Source: Natrialba taiwanensis DSM 12281 (lineage in GTDB: Archaea > Halobacteriota > Halobacteria > Halobacteriales > Natrialbaceae). Taken from it: a stretch of 64,000 bases of DNA. Where the stretch lies: NCBI RefSeq assembly GCF_000337595.1, contig NZ_AOIL01000069.1, forward strand, positions 1,487 through 65,486, written 5' to 3'. The translations under genes and the position numbers were made by a program. Shown in pieces: positions 44,643-52,747 of this stretch (within the stretch, counting starts at the first letter, position 1; every line of letters begins with the position of its first letter). Below the pieces are notes generated by a model, which was not told the DNA's origin, did no database searches, and worked only from the letters and a program-made list of their open reading frames with translations.

Positions 44643-45493
44643 GTGCGATCACAATCGCGCAGAAGGATTTCCAAGACGCGATCCAGTCGTGGATGCTGCT
44701 CGGGTTGACCGCGGTGTTCGTCGTCTTTACAGCCGGTGCAGCCTACGTCTACATCGCGCTCGGCGCGATCGGTGGCGGAGGAGAGGTCTCTTCGCTTGCG
44801 CTCATCAACTTCCTCTCCGGGTTGACTGTGTTTTTCATCCCATTAATCGGGTTGATCGTCGGCTACAAGTCAATCGTTTCCGAGCGCGAGAGTGGCAGTA
44901 TCGCGCTACTGCTCTCGCTGCCACATACCCGCCGCGACGTCGTTCTCGGGAAAGTGCTCGGGCGGACGGGAGTTGTCTTCACCTCCGCCATCGTCGGGTT
45001 TCTAATCGCCGCTGGCGTCGTCGTGGTGCTGGCCGGGTCCCTCTCGCTCGGCAACTATGTCCTGTTCGTGCTGGCGTCGCTCGCGCTCGCGTTAACGTTC
45101 GTTTCCCTCGCGGTCAGCTTCTCGGCGGCGACGCGTTCCTCGACCCTTTCGCTCGTCGGCGCGGGCACGCTCACCAGCCTGTTCATCTTCCCGGTGATCT
45201 GGAGCCTCATCCCGACACTCGTTCGGTTTATCCTCAACGAGTACACGCCTCTGACGCTGGATATGGCGACTCAACCCGAGTGGGCACAGTTTTTCGTCCA
45301 GCTCGATCCGACAGCCGCGTACTCGAACGTGCTCCACGTATTGATCCCCGATCTCACGAGCGGGCCACTTGCCGGTGCTGGGGGCGACGTGCCGTTCTAT
45401 CTCGCCCCCTCGTTCGGGTTCGTGGTCCTTGCTGCGTGGATCGTTGTCCCACTCATGCTTGGATACTACCGGTTCAACTCAACCGCCCTCTAA
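44639..45493 (+). CDS. ABC-2 type permease (NosY-like)
   Basis: 284 aa with six membrane helices and the large loop between helices 1 and 2 typical of ABC-2 permeases. Start MSAITIAQKDFQDAIQSWML overlaps the ATPase stop by four bases, so the two are coupled. The motif VSERESGSIALLLSLPHTRR is the conserved coupling segment of this family. The substrate is unknown; NosY resemblance is by pattern only. Confidence 0.88.
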   Translation: MSAITIAQKDFQDAIQSWMLLGLTAVFVVFTAGAAYVYIALGAIGGGGEVSSLALINFLSGLTVFFIPLIGLIVGYKSIVSERESGSIALLLSLPHTRRDVVLGKVLGRTGVVFTSAIVGFLIAAGVVVVLAGSLSLGNYVLFVLASLALALTFVSLAVSFSAATRSSTLSLVGAGTLTSLFIFPVIWSLIPTLVRFILNEYTPLTLDMATQPEWAQFFVQLDPTAAYSNVLHVLIPDLTSGPLAGAGGDVPFYLAPSFGFVVLAAWIVVPLMLGYYRFNSTAL

Positions 45494-45529
45494 CAATCAG
45501 TATCACGTCGAAGATCGAAACGCCATCGT

Positions 45530-46222
45530 ATGAACGACAGACCATCCAACGATAACACAATGTCACTCACCAACGTCATTACCGATCCGGACGAATCGTT
45601 CCGCAAACGAGCCGAAAACCCCGGTCTCCTTCGACCACTCGGTATCGTCTTCCTCGCCGCCATCGCCAGCGTTCTCGCCCCACTTCTCACCTATCGGGAG
45701 TTCGTGGCCGCGGGCGCACCCCCGCTTGCCTCCCTCAGCCTCGCAGGAAGTGTGGTTTTCGGATTCTTCGGACAGTTCGTCGCATGGATCATCTTTGCGC
45801 TCGTATTCTACCTCCTCTCAATCGCGGTCGGCGGGGAGGGCTCACTCGGCGATACGTTCAAGCTGAACGGATGGGGGTTCGCCCCCGCGATCTTCGCAGG
45901 AATTATCTCCGCTATCGCCCAGTTCATTGCGCTTCAAAACGTCAGTGTCCCCGACCTCCCGCAAAACCTCAATTCAGAGAACGCTGCCGAGTTCACCGAA
46001 GCACTGGTAAGCTTTCAGACGGCGATCCAAAGTCAGGCGGCTGTTCGGATCGCCGCACTGATCGCCATCGTACTCCTGATTTGGCAGGGTATCATCTGGA
46101 TGCATGCCACGAAACACGCACGTAACCTGTCGTCCCGTGGGGCCGCAATCGCGGTCTGGATTCCCGTCGGGCTGTTGGTTCTCTCGCAGCTGTACAACCT
46201 CTTGACCGGGTGGGTAATCTAA
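45530..46222 (+). CDS. Yip1-family membrane protein
   Basis: 230 aa with five hydrophobic helices in the Yip1 arrangement: a soluble N-terminus MSLTNVITDPDESF, then RPLGIVFLAAIASVLAPLL, GQFVAWIIFALVFYLLSI, APAIFAGIISAIAQFIAL and two C-terminal helices. Yip1-type proteins often sit beside haloarchaeal ABC-2 exporters. It lies 36 bases after the permease and completes the cassette enclosed by the two MITE-like elements. Confidence 0.82.
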   Translation: MNDRPSNDNTMSLTNVITDPDESFRKRAENPGLLRPLGIVFLAAIASVLAPLLTYREFVAAGAPPLASLSLAGSVVFGFFGQFVAWIIFALVFYLLSIAVGGEGSLGDTFKLNGWGFAPAIFAGIISAIAQFIALQNVSVPDLPQNLNSENAAEFTEALVSFQTAIQSQAAVRIAALIAIVLLIWQGIIWMHATKHARNLSSRGAAIAVWIPVGLLVLSQLYNLLTGWVI

Positions 46223-46268
46223 CCGCCTGACTTCGAGGGCTCATCGTCGTCGCGTCCTGACTGTTTAT

Positions 46269-46471
46269 TCTGCCCTGTTGAATATCTTTTCTGAACCCCG
46301 AGAGGGAGAGAAAACTACGGCAGAGACGATTCGTTTAGTGGTCATCGGTAGCGTACTTTTCTGACCTGGTAGCAAGAATGAAGATTGGTTTCTGAAATTT
46401 TACTCTTCAACCGCTGATTCGTGGCCATAACACACCCACCCCGACACCGTACCCCTATTCAATAGAGCAGA
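46269..46471 (-). mobile_element. MITE-like element, right copy (203 bp, inverted)
   Basis: 203 bp, the same element as at 42882-43084 in opposite orientation. Terminal repeats are tctgccctgttgaata and, on the minus strand, tctgctctattgaata. Roughly nine of ten positions match the left copy by eye. The short direct tttt at the outer edges of both copies could be a residual duplication of the whole segment; it is too short to be sure. The right end lies 29 bases before a VOC gene. Confidence 0.8.
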
Positions 46472-46500
46472 TTTTTCAGCTTTCAGGGGAGAATGTGTGT

Positions 46501-46950
46501 ATGCCAATCAATGGCGTTCACCACGTAGTGCTTCTCGTTTCTGATATTCCCCATGGTGAGGCGTTCTACGAGGAGTTGTTTGATATGGAGGTACTGTTCC
46601 GGGAAGGGATACTGGATGGTGAAGTTGGAACCGTCCCGGAGCACATCGACTGGGAAGATGCTCTCTTGAAGGGTGTCACGCCAACAATGTCCTTTCTAGG
46701 CCGGGACGAGTTCTTTCTCGCGGTCGCAGGGGTTGAATCCGAGGTTACAGACCGCAGAGTAGACCATATAGCGTTAGCGGTGGATGAAGTAACTTTTGAA
46801 TCGGTGACAAACCGAGCGGAGAAGCTTGGATGTCCCGTTGAGCGAAATGCTCCTCATCATCGAACGTTCGAGGACAACCAAGGGTTCGAGTGGGAGATAA
46901 ATGCGAGTTCATCACCACCAACGCAAGCGTTCGATACTCTGAACATCTAG
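46501..46950 (+). CDS. VOC-family (glyoxalase-like) protein
   Basis: 149 aa from the ATG at 46501 (a GTG two codons earlier is possible). Two beta-alpha-beta modules: NGVHHVVLLVSDIPHGEAFY and RRVDHIALAVDEVTF; the metal-ligand positions His (in GVHHV) and Glu (in GFEWEIN) are present. It is of the single-domain type, acting as a lyase, dioxygenase or binding protein. Its GC content is lower than that of its neighbours. The right MITE occupies its promoter region, so the gene may have lost its own promoter. Confidence 0.82.
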   Translation: MPINGVHHVVLLVSDIPHGEAFYEELFDMEVLFREGILDGEVGTVPEHIDWEDALLKGVTPTMSFLGRDEFFLAVAGVESEVTDRRVDHIALAVDEVTFESVTNRAEKLGCPVERNAPHHRTFEDNQGFEWEINASSSPPTQAFDTLNI

Positions 46951-46979
46951 ATCTCAATACTACCAATGTGTATTTAACG

Positions 46980-47300
46980 CTCAGAATGTCTGGTCAAAAT
47001 TGTGGGTGAGACAACCAAAGACGAGCCGAGAAGAACCGCAATATTGTCAGCATCCCGCTGATAAGCGAGGAAGCAATTTGTGTGTCGTGTTTTCTGGCTC
47101 GGTGAGACCGATAGAATCCCGAATGCGGGGCATCTCGATGAATTTGTTGAGAAGCGTGAGATAGCTCGCTGAGCCAAGTGAAATGTCTCCCCGTCGAATC
47201 GCAGTATCCGAGACTTTGAAAGAGGCTATATTCAGTCACCCTACTTGTTGAATCTGAAACTCTCTCAGGATTTCACAGAGTTGTTGCGTTCTATTTCGTG
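46980..47300 (-). pseudogene. Decayed fragment resembling an insertion-sequence gene
   Basis: The minus strand reads MTEYSLFQSLGYCDS, then shifts frame to GDISLGSASYLTLLNKFIEM and RDSIGLTEPENTTHKLLPRL, then shifts again. Such blocks resemble the N-terminal part of haloarchaeal IS5-like transposases, and the region upstream reads like an IS end. The frameshifts and missing catalytic part make it a dead relic. Assignment to a named IS family was not possible. Confidence 0.4.
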
Positions 47301-47375
47301 GATGGAGAGTGGTCTCAGTACTCCTTCCCGACAGCCAACGGTAGATATAAGTCACCACCAGTTAACAATTAGAAC

Positions 47376-47437
47376 GGAAGCCACGACGCCGGGTACGAAA
47401 GTGCCCCGGGTGCTGATACACCCGAGACGTGGCTTCC
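47376..47437 (+). ncRNA. Candidate three-way-junction RNA
   Basis: A 62-nt stretch can fold exactly into three stems: P1 ggaagccacg (47376-47385) with cgtggcttcc (47428-47437), 10 bp; P2 gggtac-GAAA-gtgccc (47391-47406), 6 bp with a GAAA tetraloop; P3 cgggtg-ctgata-cacccg (47407-47424), 6 bp. P2 and P3 are directly adjacent. A TATA-like tagatataag at about 47342-47351 is 25-30 bases upstream. More hairpins follow at 47439-47455 and near 47480-47498. It could be an independent RNA or the leader of the gene at 47574. No known RNA class was recognised. Confidence 0.6.
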
Positions 47438-47573
47438 AAACCCTCCCGGGGTTCACAAGCCATGTTTGCGTACATTCTCACGGGATATAAACATCCCGCA
47501 CGATTGATGAGTCGAACCGTCCGCGTAGGATCGTCGCTATCCGTCGAATTCTCCGGAATTTCGGGGTGTGACA

Positions 47574-47906
47574 ATGGGGCTGCGTGACGACAATGAGTCG
47601 GATACCGAACCGAACGAAAACGACGACGCGCACAAGAATCCGGGTGAGACGCACGAACACCCCGGTGACGCACACGAAAATCCCGATAGCGCGGCCGACC
47701 ACGAGTTCAGAACGTGCCCGCGATGCGGGGAGCCGATCACCCGAACGACGGTGATCGGGCCGACGGACGCGGTTGCGGGGCCGTGTGGGTGTCGCGTTGC
47801 GCCGCCGGTTCCCGACGGCGTAGCGCAGGGGGATCGGGCTGATTGTCCCGAGCGTCCTGAGCGACCCGAGCGTTCCAACCGAGCCGACCGAGCCGACGAG
47901 TCCTAA
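47574..47906 (+). CDS. Small zinc-ribbon-like protein
   Basis: 110 aa from MGLRDDNESDTEPN. An Asp/Glu/His-rich N-terminus with HEHPGDAHENP repeats is followed by a putative metal site, FRTCPRCGEPITRTTVIGPT then GPCGCRVAPPVP (C-x2-C and C-x-C). The C-terminus is repetitive (PERPERPERSNRADRAD). The Cys block is conserved among haloarchaea as far as I recall, the ends are not. Function unknown. A candidate structured RNA lies 137 bases upstream. Confidence 0.7.
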   Translation: MGLRDDNESDTEPNENDDAHKNPGETHEHPGDAHENPDSAADHEFRTCPRCGEPITRTTVIGPTDAVAGPCGCRVAPPVPDGVAQGDRADCPERPERPERSNRADRADES

Positions 47907-48260
47907 CAGCCGCGTACAGCGTTCGCGGACAGACCCATCCAACGGGTCTGCCGAACGCGAGCGGGTCGCGGCGGGACATCGGATTCCACGCAGCGTGTGA
48001 TGGGAAGCTGTCCACAGCCATCACAACCACCGCACCACCACCATTCGAAACCGCGGCGCGGAATCCGAACCGAACTCGCGGCTCGACGCTGTTGTAACGC
48101 GAGACGGTGCTCTCGAACACCTCGCGAACCCGACCGTTGCACTGAACTCCGTAGATCGATTTCAGTGCACGGCGGTAAGGAGCAAACGAAAAAGGAGCGT
48201 TCGGACGACACACCGGCTCGAACGCACTGTAATCCCGGCGCTGCAATCAGAAGCGGTCGC
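47907..48260. other. Convergent intergenic region with two hairpins
   Basis: 354 bases between convergent genes. A strong hairpin at 47919-47958 pairs gcgttcg with cgaacgc and cagaccc with gggtctg; a second at 47997-48024 pairs gtgatgg with ccatcac. They may limit read-through from both sides. A 169-codon minus-strand ORF crosses the region but has no recognisable features and poor coding character. Confidence 0.45.
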
Positions 48261-48707
48261 CTACCGCCAGTACGTGCCCGTGATCCACTGCGGCTCGACC
48301 GGACGCGAGAGGCCGGTTTCTTGGTCGTACGACGGGTTGGAATCGCCTTTCGTGATGTAGCCCTCGTTCGGCGCGGGGCAGTGGACCGCTTCGGCACAGG
48401 TGAGCGAGTCGGTCGTGTTCCCCTCGAGCGCAGCGACCCAATCGTCTCCTTCCGTAACGTACGCCACGGCCCGATGCACCACGAGTCGGTCCGATTCGTT
48501 GCCGTCCGCGTGAAAGACGATTATCTCGCCGCTCTCGAGGTCCTCGTGCGATCCCCACTCGGAGACCACGATCCGGGAATCCCGCTCGATCGTCGGCTCC
48601 ATGCTGCCCGTCGGGACGTGGTGAATCGCAACGACCAGCGAGAGCCCGTACAGCAGTCCGCAGATGAGCACGAATCCGCCGCCAGCGATGAGCAGTTCGC
48701 GTTTCAT
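48261..48707 (-). CDS. Signal peptidase I, ER/SipW type
   Basis: 148 aa. One N-terminal membrane helix (ELLIAGGGFVLICGLLYGLS) precedes the catalytic domain. The nucleophile Ser is in VPTGSMEPTI and the general base is His in RLVVHRAVA, not Lys, as in Sec11 and in Bacillus SipW. GNTTDS and ITKGDSNP complete the box D/E region. It is the last gene of an operon with three exported beta-proteins that share one N-terminal pattern, as SipW is with TasA, so it is probably a dedicated processing enzyme for them. Confidence 0.85.
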   Translation of the reverse strand: MKRELLIAGGGFVLICGLLYGLSLVVAIHHVPTGSMEPTIERDSRIVVSEWGSHEDLESGEIIVFHADGNESDRLVVHRAVAYVTEGDDWVAALEGNTTDSLTCAEAVHCPAPNEGYITKGDSNPSYDQETGLSRPVEPQWITGTYWR

Positions 48708-48714
48708 TGGTGTG

Positions 48715-50514
48715 TTAGTCGACGTCGACGGTGAGCGTGGCCGTCGCCGGTCCCGCGGTCGCCGTCGCTATCGTCTCGGTCGCAGTGCCGAGTTCGACGG
48801 TGAGTGTGAACTCGATCGCGGTGTCGATCCGTGCGGCGTCGGCAGTGGGTTCCAGGTGGGTGAAATAGGGGTCGATGGCCGAATGGGCGGACAGCGAAAC
48901 GGTGTCGATGTTCAGGTCGGTGAACGACGGCGTGAGCGTCCCGTGTGGGAGGTCAGTTGCGTCTAGGAGATCGGTCGCGGGAACGGAGTGGGCATCGACA
49001 AGCGGTTCGAATGTCGTGCTCCCGCCAGAGGGGGTGGTGCCGCCGTCGTGGGGGACGGGGGTATCGAGAAGGTGCGGGTAGTCGTCGGGGTCCGTGACGG
49101 TCGTCCAGGTGTCCGTGAAGTCGAGGGCCGTATTTGCGCTGGCCGCAGCGCCTTGCAGTTCGCTCGTCGACAGTCCATTGAGGTCCTCGTCGCCGTTCGC
49201 TTCGATGAGACCGACGGCCGTTCCGGAGGCGTCCGTGTCCCAGTAGGTTCGGTCGAGGTCGCCGGGATCGCCGCCGATGCACAGAAACAGGAGACACGTC
49301 CGGTCGGTCTCGTTGACGGCGACGAAGCCGGCTGCGTTGTCGTGGTCCGGGACGGCGACGGTGGCGTAGGCATCGCTGATGACACCGGTCTCCTCGATGT
49401 CGTCTCCGCCGAGACCGACGAGCGACAATAATCCGTCGAGGACGCCGATAACGAGTTCGAGCAGCGAGCCGATCAGCCCCGCATCTTCGCCTTCGCCGAG
49501 TGCGTTCGCTCCCGCGAACCCGCCGATGACGGCGTCGCCATCGATGGTGCCCCGTGCGTAGGCATCGCGGGTGTCGGCGACGTTCAGGCCGACGAACCCG
49601 CCGGTGAATCGGTCGCCGGTGACGGAACATTCCGCGTACGAGCGATCGATGTGGCCCTGTTCGGTTTCGCCTTCTTCCCGCACGTTCGCCCCGACGAGTC
49701 CGCCGACGAGTTCAGCGCCCTGGACGGTACAATCGAGCGCGTACGAGCGGTCGATCGTCCCGATGTTCAGCCCGGCGATAGTGCCGACAGCGTTGGGACC
49801 CTGTACGTCGCTGTGTATGAGGCCGACGTGGTCGACGGTGCCCGCGTTGACGCCGATCAAGCCGACGCCGTCGTCGTCCCCGTCGATCGTGAGCCCGCAG
49901 ATTCGGTGGCCGTTGCCCGTAAGCGTCCCCTCGAACGCCTCGTCCGCGTCGGTATCGGTGAGCGGATCGAATCCGCTTCCGTTGTTCCAGGCTCCCGTCT
50001 GTGTTGCATCGATGTTGTTGCCGAGTTCGTAATGCGCGTCAAGGGCTGCAGCGATCGCCTGGAGTTCATGATCGGTCGTGATGACGTACGGATCGCTCGC
50101 GGATCCGGCTCCGTCCATTCCGTCGAGGACGGCTCCGAGATCGGTCGGCGCGTGGTCGTTTGGCTCGCTCCAGCCGGCGAACGCACGATCGGCCCGGCCA
50201 TCGACGTGTGGATTGGCCTCGAGCGTGAACTGAAACCGGTAGCCGTCGGTGAGGACGCTATCGGGAACGTTGGCGTAGTCGATGGCGATCGTCGATTCCT
50301 CGGCGACGACGGCCTCGGTGACGATGCCGCAGTTGGTCTGGATCGTCACGTCCGCAGCGTTGAACTCGAGCGAAGCGGCGAACGTCGGTTCCTCGACGCG
50401 GAGAAACTGATCGTATCCGAACGCGGATCCGAGGGCCGTCCCCAGGAATCCGGCCATCGCCGTTCGGCGCGAGAGCGATTCGGTCACGGTCGGTTGTCGG
50501 TCGGTCGAGTTCAT
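48715..50514 (-). CDS. Exported GLUG-repeat protein with split TasA-like beta-domain
   Basis: 599 aa. The N-terminus SLSRRTAMAGFLGTALG ends in a helix and GYDQF, the same pattern as the two upstream proteins. A beta region (FAASLEFNAADVTIQTN, STIAIDYANVPDSV) is interrupted at about residue 110 by GLUG-type repeats (VGLIGVNAGTVDHVGLI, VGGLVGANVREEG, FTGGFVGLNVADTRDAYARG) and resumes near residue 500 with LPHGTLTPSFTDLNIDTVSL and SAHSAIDPYFTHLEP. Inside the GLUG part is a hydrophobic run, LIGSLLELVIGVLDGLL. GLUG repeats are found in surface adhesins. It is a likely extracellular fibre or adhesin protein. Confidence 0.78.
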   Translation of the reverse strand: MNSTDRQPTVTESLSRRTAMAGFLGTALGSAFGYDQFLRVEEPTFAASLEFNAADVTIQTNCGIVTEAVVAEESTIAIDYANVPDSVLTDGYRFQFTLEANPHVDGRADRAFAGWSEPNDHAPTDLGAVLDGMDGAGSASDPYVITTDHELQAIAAALDAHYELGNNIDATQTGAWNNGSGFDPLTDTDADEAFEGTLTGNGHRICGLTIDGDDDGVGLIGVNAGTVDHVGLIHSDVQGPNAVGTIAGLNIGTIDRSYALDCTVQGAELVGGLVGANVREEGETEQGHIDRSYAECSVTGDRFTGGFVGLNVADTRDAYARGTIDGDAVIGGFAGANALGEGEDAGLIGSLLELVIGVLDGLLSLVGLGGDDIEETGVISDAYATVAVPDHDNAAGFVAVNETDRTCLLFLCIGGDPGDLDRTYWDTDASGTAVGLIEANGDEDLNGLSTSELQGAAASANTALDFTDTWTTVTDPDDYPHLLDTPVPHDGGTTPSGGSTTFEPLVDAHSVPATDLLDATDLPHGTLTPSFTDLNIDTVSLSAHSAIDPYFTHLEPTADAARIDTAIEFTLTVELGTATETIATATAGPATATLTVDVD

Positions 50515-50520
50515 GTCGCG

Positions 50521-51696
50521 TTACTCCGGTTCGGTCGTTGCTGCCCCATCGAGTGCGATCGTTCCACCGGCGGACACGCCGCGGGTGGCGGGCGGTTTTG
50601 ACGGGGAGTCCGGGTCTGACGGGTCCGACGGAGCCGACGGCTTGTCGGGTGTTTGCACGATCTTTCGCGTCGGCGTCACAACGACGACGAAGTGCTGTGT
50701 CGTCTCGGCTCTCCGGTCGTCGAGTTCAGCGCGAACGATCGCATCGAGGGTGGTGACCGCCTGGGCGTTCCCGGTCGGTTCAAACGCCGCATACGACGAG
50801 GAGACCGCAGCGTGTTCAGCGAGTGCCATCGGTCCGTCGCGAATGTACCCCGTCGCGGATCTGGACGGCGTCGGTTCGACGGCGATCGTTCCCGCGGCGA
50901 TCGGTTCGAAGTCGGCAGCGAACTCGGGTCGGACGAGGAGCGAGACGGAGATTTCCGTGCCGGTCTCGATGTCAGCACCGTCGTCGTACGTGATCGTGAT
51001 CGGCAACTCGCCGCCCGCGAAGTACATCGCGTCGATCCCGCCAGCGTCACCGTCGACGACCAACTGCTCGGAAAGCGTCTCGGCGGCGACGGTAAGGCCG
51101 GCGTCCCGCGAGACGATCACGGTGATCGTGTCGGTCGTCGAGGCAACCGTTCCGTACGTCTTCGATTCGACCGTCACCGCGATTTCGACGCTCGTTTCTG
51201 CTCGCTCGTACCGCTCGGTCAGCGCGAACTCCGCGTAGTCCGCGGAAACCGCCGAATGGTCGGCGAGATCGATCCCGCTCCGGTCGAACCCGTCCGAATG
51301 AAGCGTTCGGGAGATGACGTCGCTGGGCGTCTCACCGATGTCGAGCGTGCCAGACGCCAGCGGCTCGCGCTCGTCCGCGAACGATGGTCTCACGCCGATC
51401 GTAACGTCGAACTCGCTTTCGTTTCGTCTGACGCGATTGAACCGCTCGTAGGCGATCTGCAGCTCGATCGTATCACCGGGAATGCGTATTGGCTCACTGT
51501 CGCCTCCGTGCGTGGTGGCGACGATGTCGGCAGGAGAGACGGTCGCGTCGACGGTCACAGCGGGATCGTCCTCGCTCCCGGGGCTATGGAGCACGTACCC
51601 GAGTCCAACGCTCCCGGTCGCGCCGATCCCCAGCAGTCCGAGAAGCGCCGCTCTGCGGGAGATGTCGTACTCCGTCAGCGGCGTGTTATCGGTCAT
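50521..51696 (-). CDS. Exported protein with two related beta-domains
   Basis: 391 aa. N-terminal DISRRAALLGLLGIGATG with GLGY at the end of the helix. Two homologous beta-domains follow: the first has VRPSFADEREPLASGTLDIG and LADHSAVSADYAEFAL (about 141-156), the second VRPEFAADFEPIAAGTIAVE and LAEHAAVSSSYAAFEP (about 290-305). A Pro/Ser/Asp-rich tail comes last. The domains match those in the flanking genes. Secreted or wall-associated; the exact role is unknown. Confidence 0.75.
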   Translation of the reverse strand: MTDNTPLTEYDISRRAALLGLLGIGATGSVGLGYVLHSPGSEDDPAVTVDATVSPADIVATTHGGDSEPIRIPGDTIELQIAYERFNRVRRNESEFDVTIGVRPSFADEREPLASGTLDIGETPSDVISRTLHSDGFDRSGIDLADHSAVSADYAEFALTERYERAETSVEIAVTVESKTYGTVASTTDTITVIVSRDAGLTVAAETLSEQLVVDGDAGGIDAMYFAGGELPITITYDDGADIETGTEISVSLLVRPEFAADFEPIAAGTIAVEPTPSRSATGYIRDGPMALAEHAAVSSSYAAFEPTGNAQAVTTLDAIVRAELDDRRAETTQHFVVVVTPTRKIVQTPDKPSAPSDPSDPDSPSKPPATRGVSAGGTIALDGAATTEPE

Positions 51697-51735
51697 TCTA
51701 TTTCGAACACTGGTTCGCTATCCTGTGATGGCGGC

Positions 51736-52431
51736 TCAGTCGGTCGTCTGCGGGGCGTTCTCGGCTTCACCGCCGAGGACGATGTGTCCTCCAACCGCGA
51801 TTTCGATGTCGTCCTCGTCGATGGTCGTCACCGTGACATCGAGTTGCACGGTTGCCTCGCTGGAAACGGTGTCATAGCTGGTCGCGGTGACCGCTAACGT
51901 GAACTCCAACGTCGTCGTCGCCGACTCGCCGACGCCGTCGGCGGGCTCGAAGTCCCCGAGTTCGATCTGGCTGTGGTCGTCGATCGGAACGCTGGAGACG
52001 CCCAAATCGCCGTCCAACGAGGAGACGATCTCGTCGCTCGGGAGGGCACCAGCATCGATCGTGGTTTCGAAAATCGTCTCTTCACTTGCGCCGAGGTCTG
52101 TGGAGGCGAGTCCGAGGTCGATGCCGAATTCATCGACGCCGTCCCCGACCTGGCTCTCCTGGAAATTGATGTATTCGAACGCGATTTCGGTCTGGCTGCC
52201 GTCGATAGCCACGGACGCAACGTTGCCGTCGACGGTGGCAATCGTGATCCCCTCACCGGTGAGTTGCAGGTCACTGAACGCGAACGCTGGCTCGTCCGTG
52301 GCGAAGAACGTTCGGTAGCCGAACAACCCGCCGCTTGCGACCCCCGCAGCACCGAGTACGGCCGTCCGTCGATTCAAGAGCGCGATACCACGGTCACGAT
52401 CATCCTCATTCGCCCCCAATATGTCATCCAT
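51736..52431 (-). CDS. Exported single beta-domain protein, TasA-like
   Basis: 231 aa from the ATG at 52431 (MDDILGANEDD). The signal LLNRRTAVLGAAGVASG ends in GLFGYRTFF. The mature part is one beta-rich domain ending in STVQLDV-like strands: FAFSDLQLTGEGITIATVDG, TEIAFEYINFQESQV and, at about residues 152-165, IDDHSQIELGDFEP. The small size, all-beta look and position as first gene with a signal peptidase in the operon suggest a main filament subunit of the TasA/camelysin or archaeal bundling-pilus kind. That assignment is inference. Confidence 0.72.
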   Translation of the reverse strand: MDDILGANEDDRDRGIALLNRRTAVLGAAGVASGGLFGYRTFFATDEPAFAFSDLQLTGEGITIATVDGNVASVAIDGSQTEIAFEYINFQESQVGDGVDEFGIDLGLASTDLGASEETIFETTIDAGALPSDEIVSSLDGDLGVSSVPIDDHSQIELGDFEPADGVGESATTTLEFTLAVTATSYDTVSSEATVQLDVTVTTIDEDDIEIAVGGHIVLGGEAENAPQTTD

Positions 52432-52490
52432 TATGATACTCTCGACCACGATACAGTATATATAGATTAGAAGTTCTCTCACGAACCGAG
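52432..52490 (-). promoter_or_regulatory. Promoter and possible operator of the TasA-like operon
   Basis: On the minus strand a TATA-like tctatatatact (about 52455-52466) stands 25-35 bases from the start codon, so the message is nearly leaderless. Directly upstream lies ttctc-N9-gagaa (about 52474-52492), an inverted repeat of operator size. The rest of the gap to 52747 holds no gene. Confidence 0.55.
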
Positions 52491-52747
52491 AAAATGTGGA
52501 ATGGTTAATACTATGTGGCGATCACTGCACAGCGCTCGGCGCGAGCCGAGTCCGTGCCGAGAGACAGTCTCCGCCCGGGACGGCGATGATCACGACCGGC
52601 CGTGGCATCCGTACCAATACCGGCCTCGTCAATACCAGTCTCGCCACCACCATCATTTCCCGCCCGTCGAAACGACGGTACGGGACCGGACCGAACGCAC
52701 AGTTCGACACGGAGACGAGGAGAAGCCACCGCGACGCGAGAACAGCG

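Noticed and set aside
47376-47437. Hammerhead ribozyme or tRNA-like reading of the three-way junction
   Set aside because: The CTGATA is inside a hairpin loop rather than the junction, the GAAA is a tetraloop, and no T arm or anticodon arm of tRNA form is present.
47737-48246. 169-codon minus-strand ORF between the zinc-ribbon gene and the signal peptidase gene
   Set aside because: It overlaps the zinc-ribbon gene, crosses two hairpins and shows no family pattern or promoter; left as intergenic.
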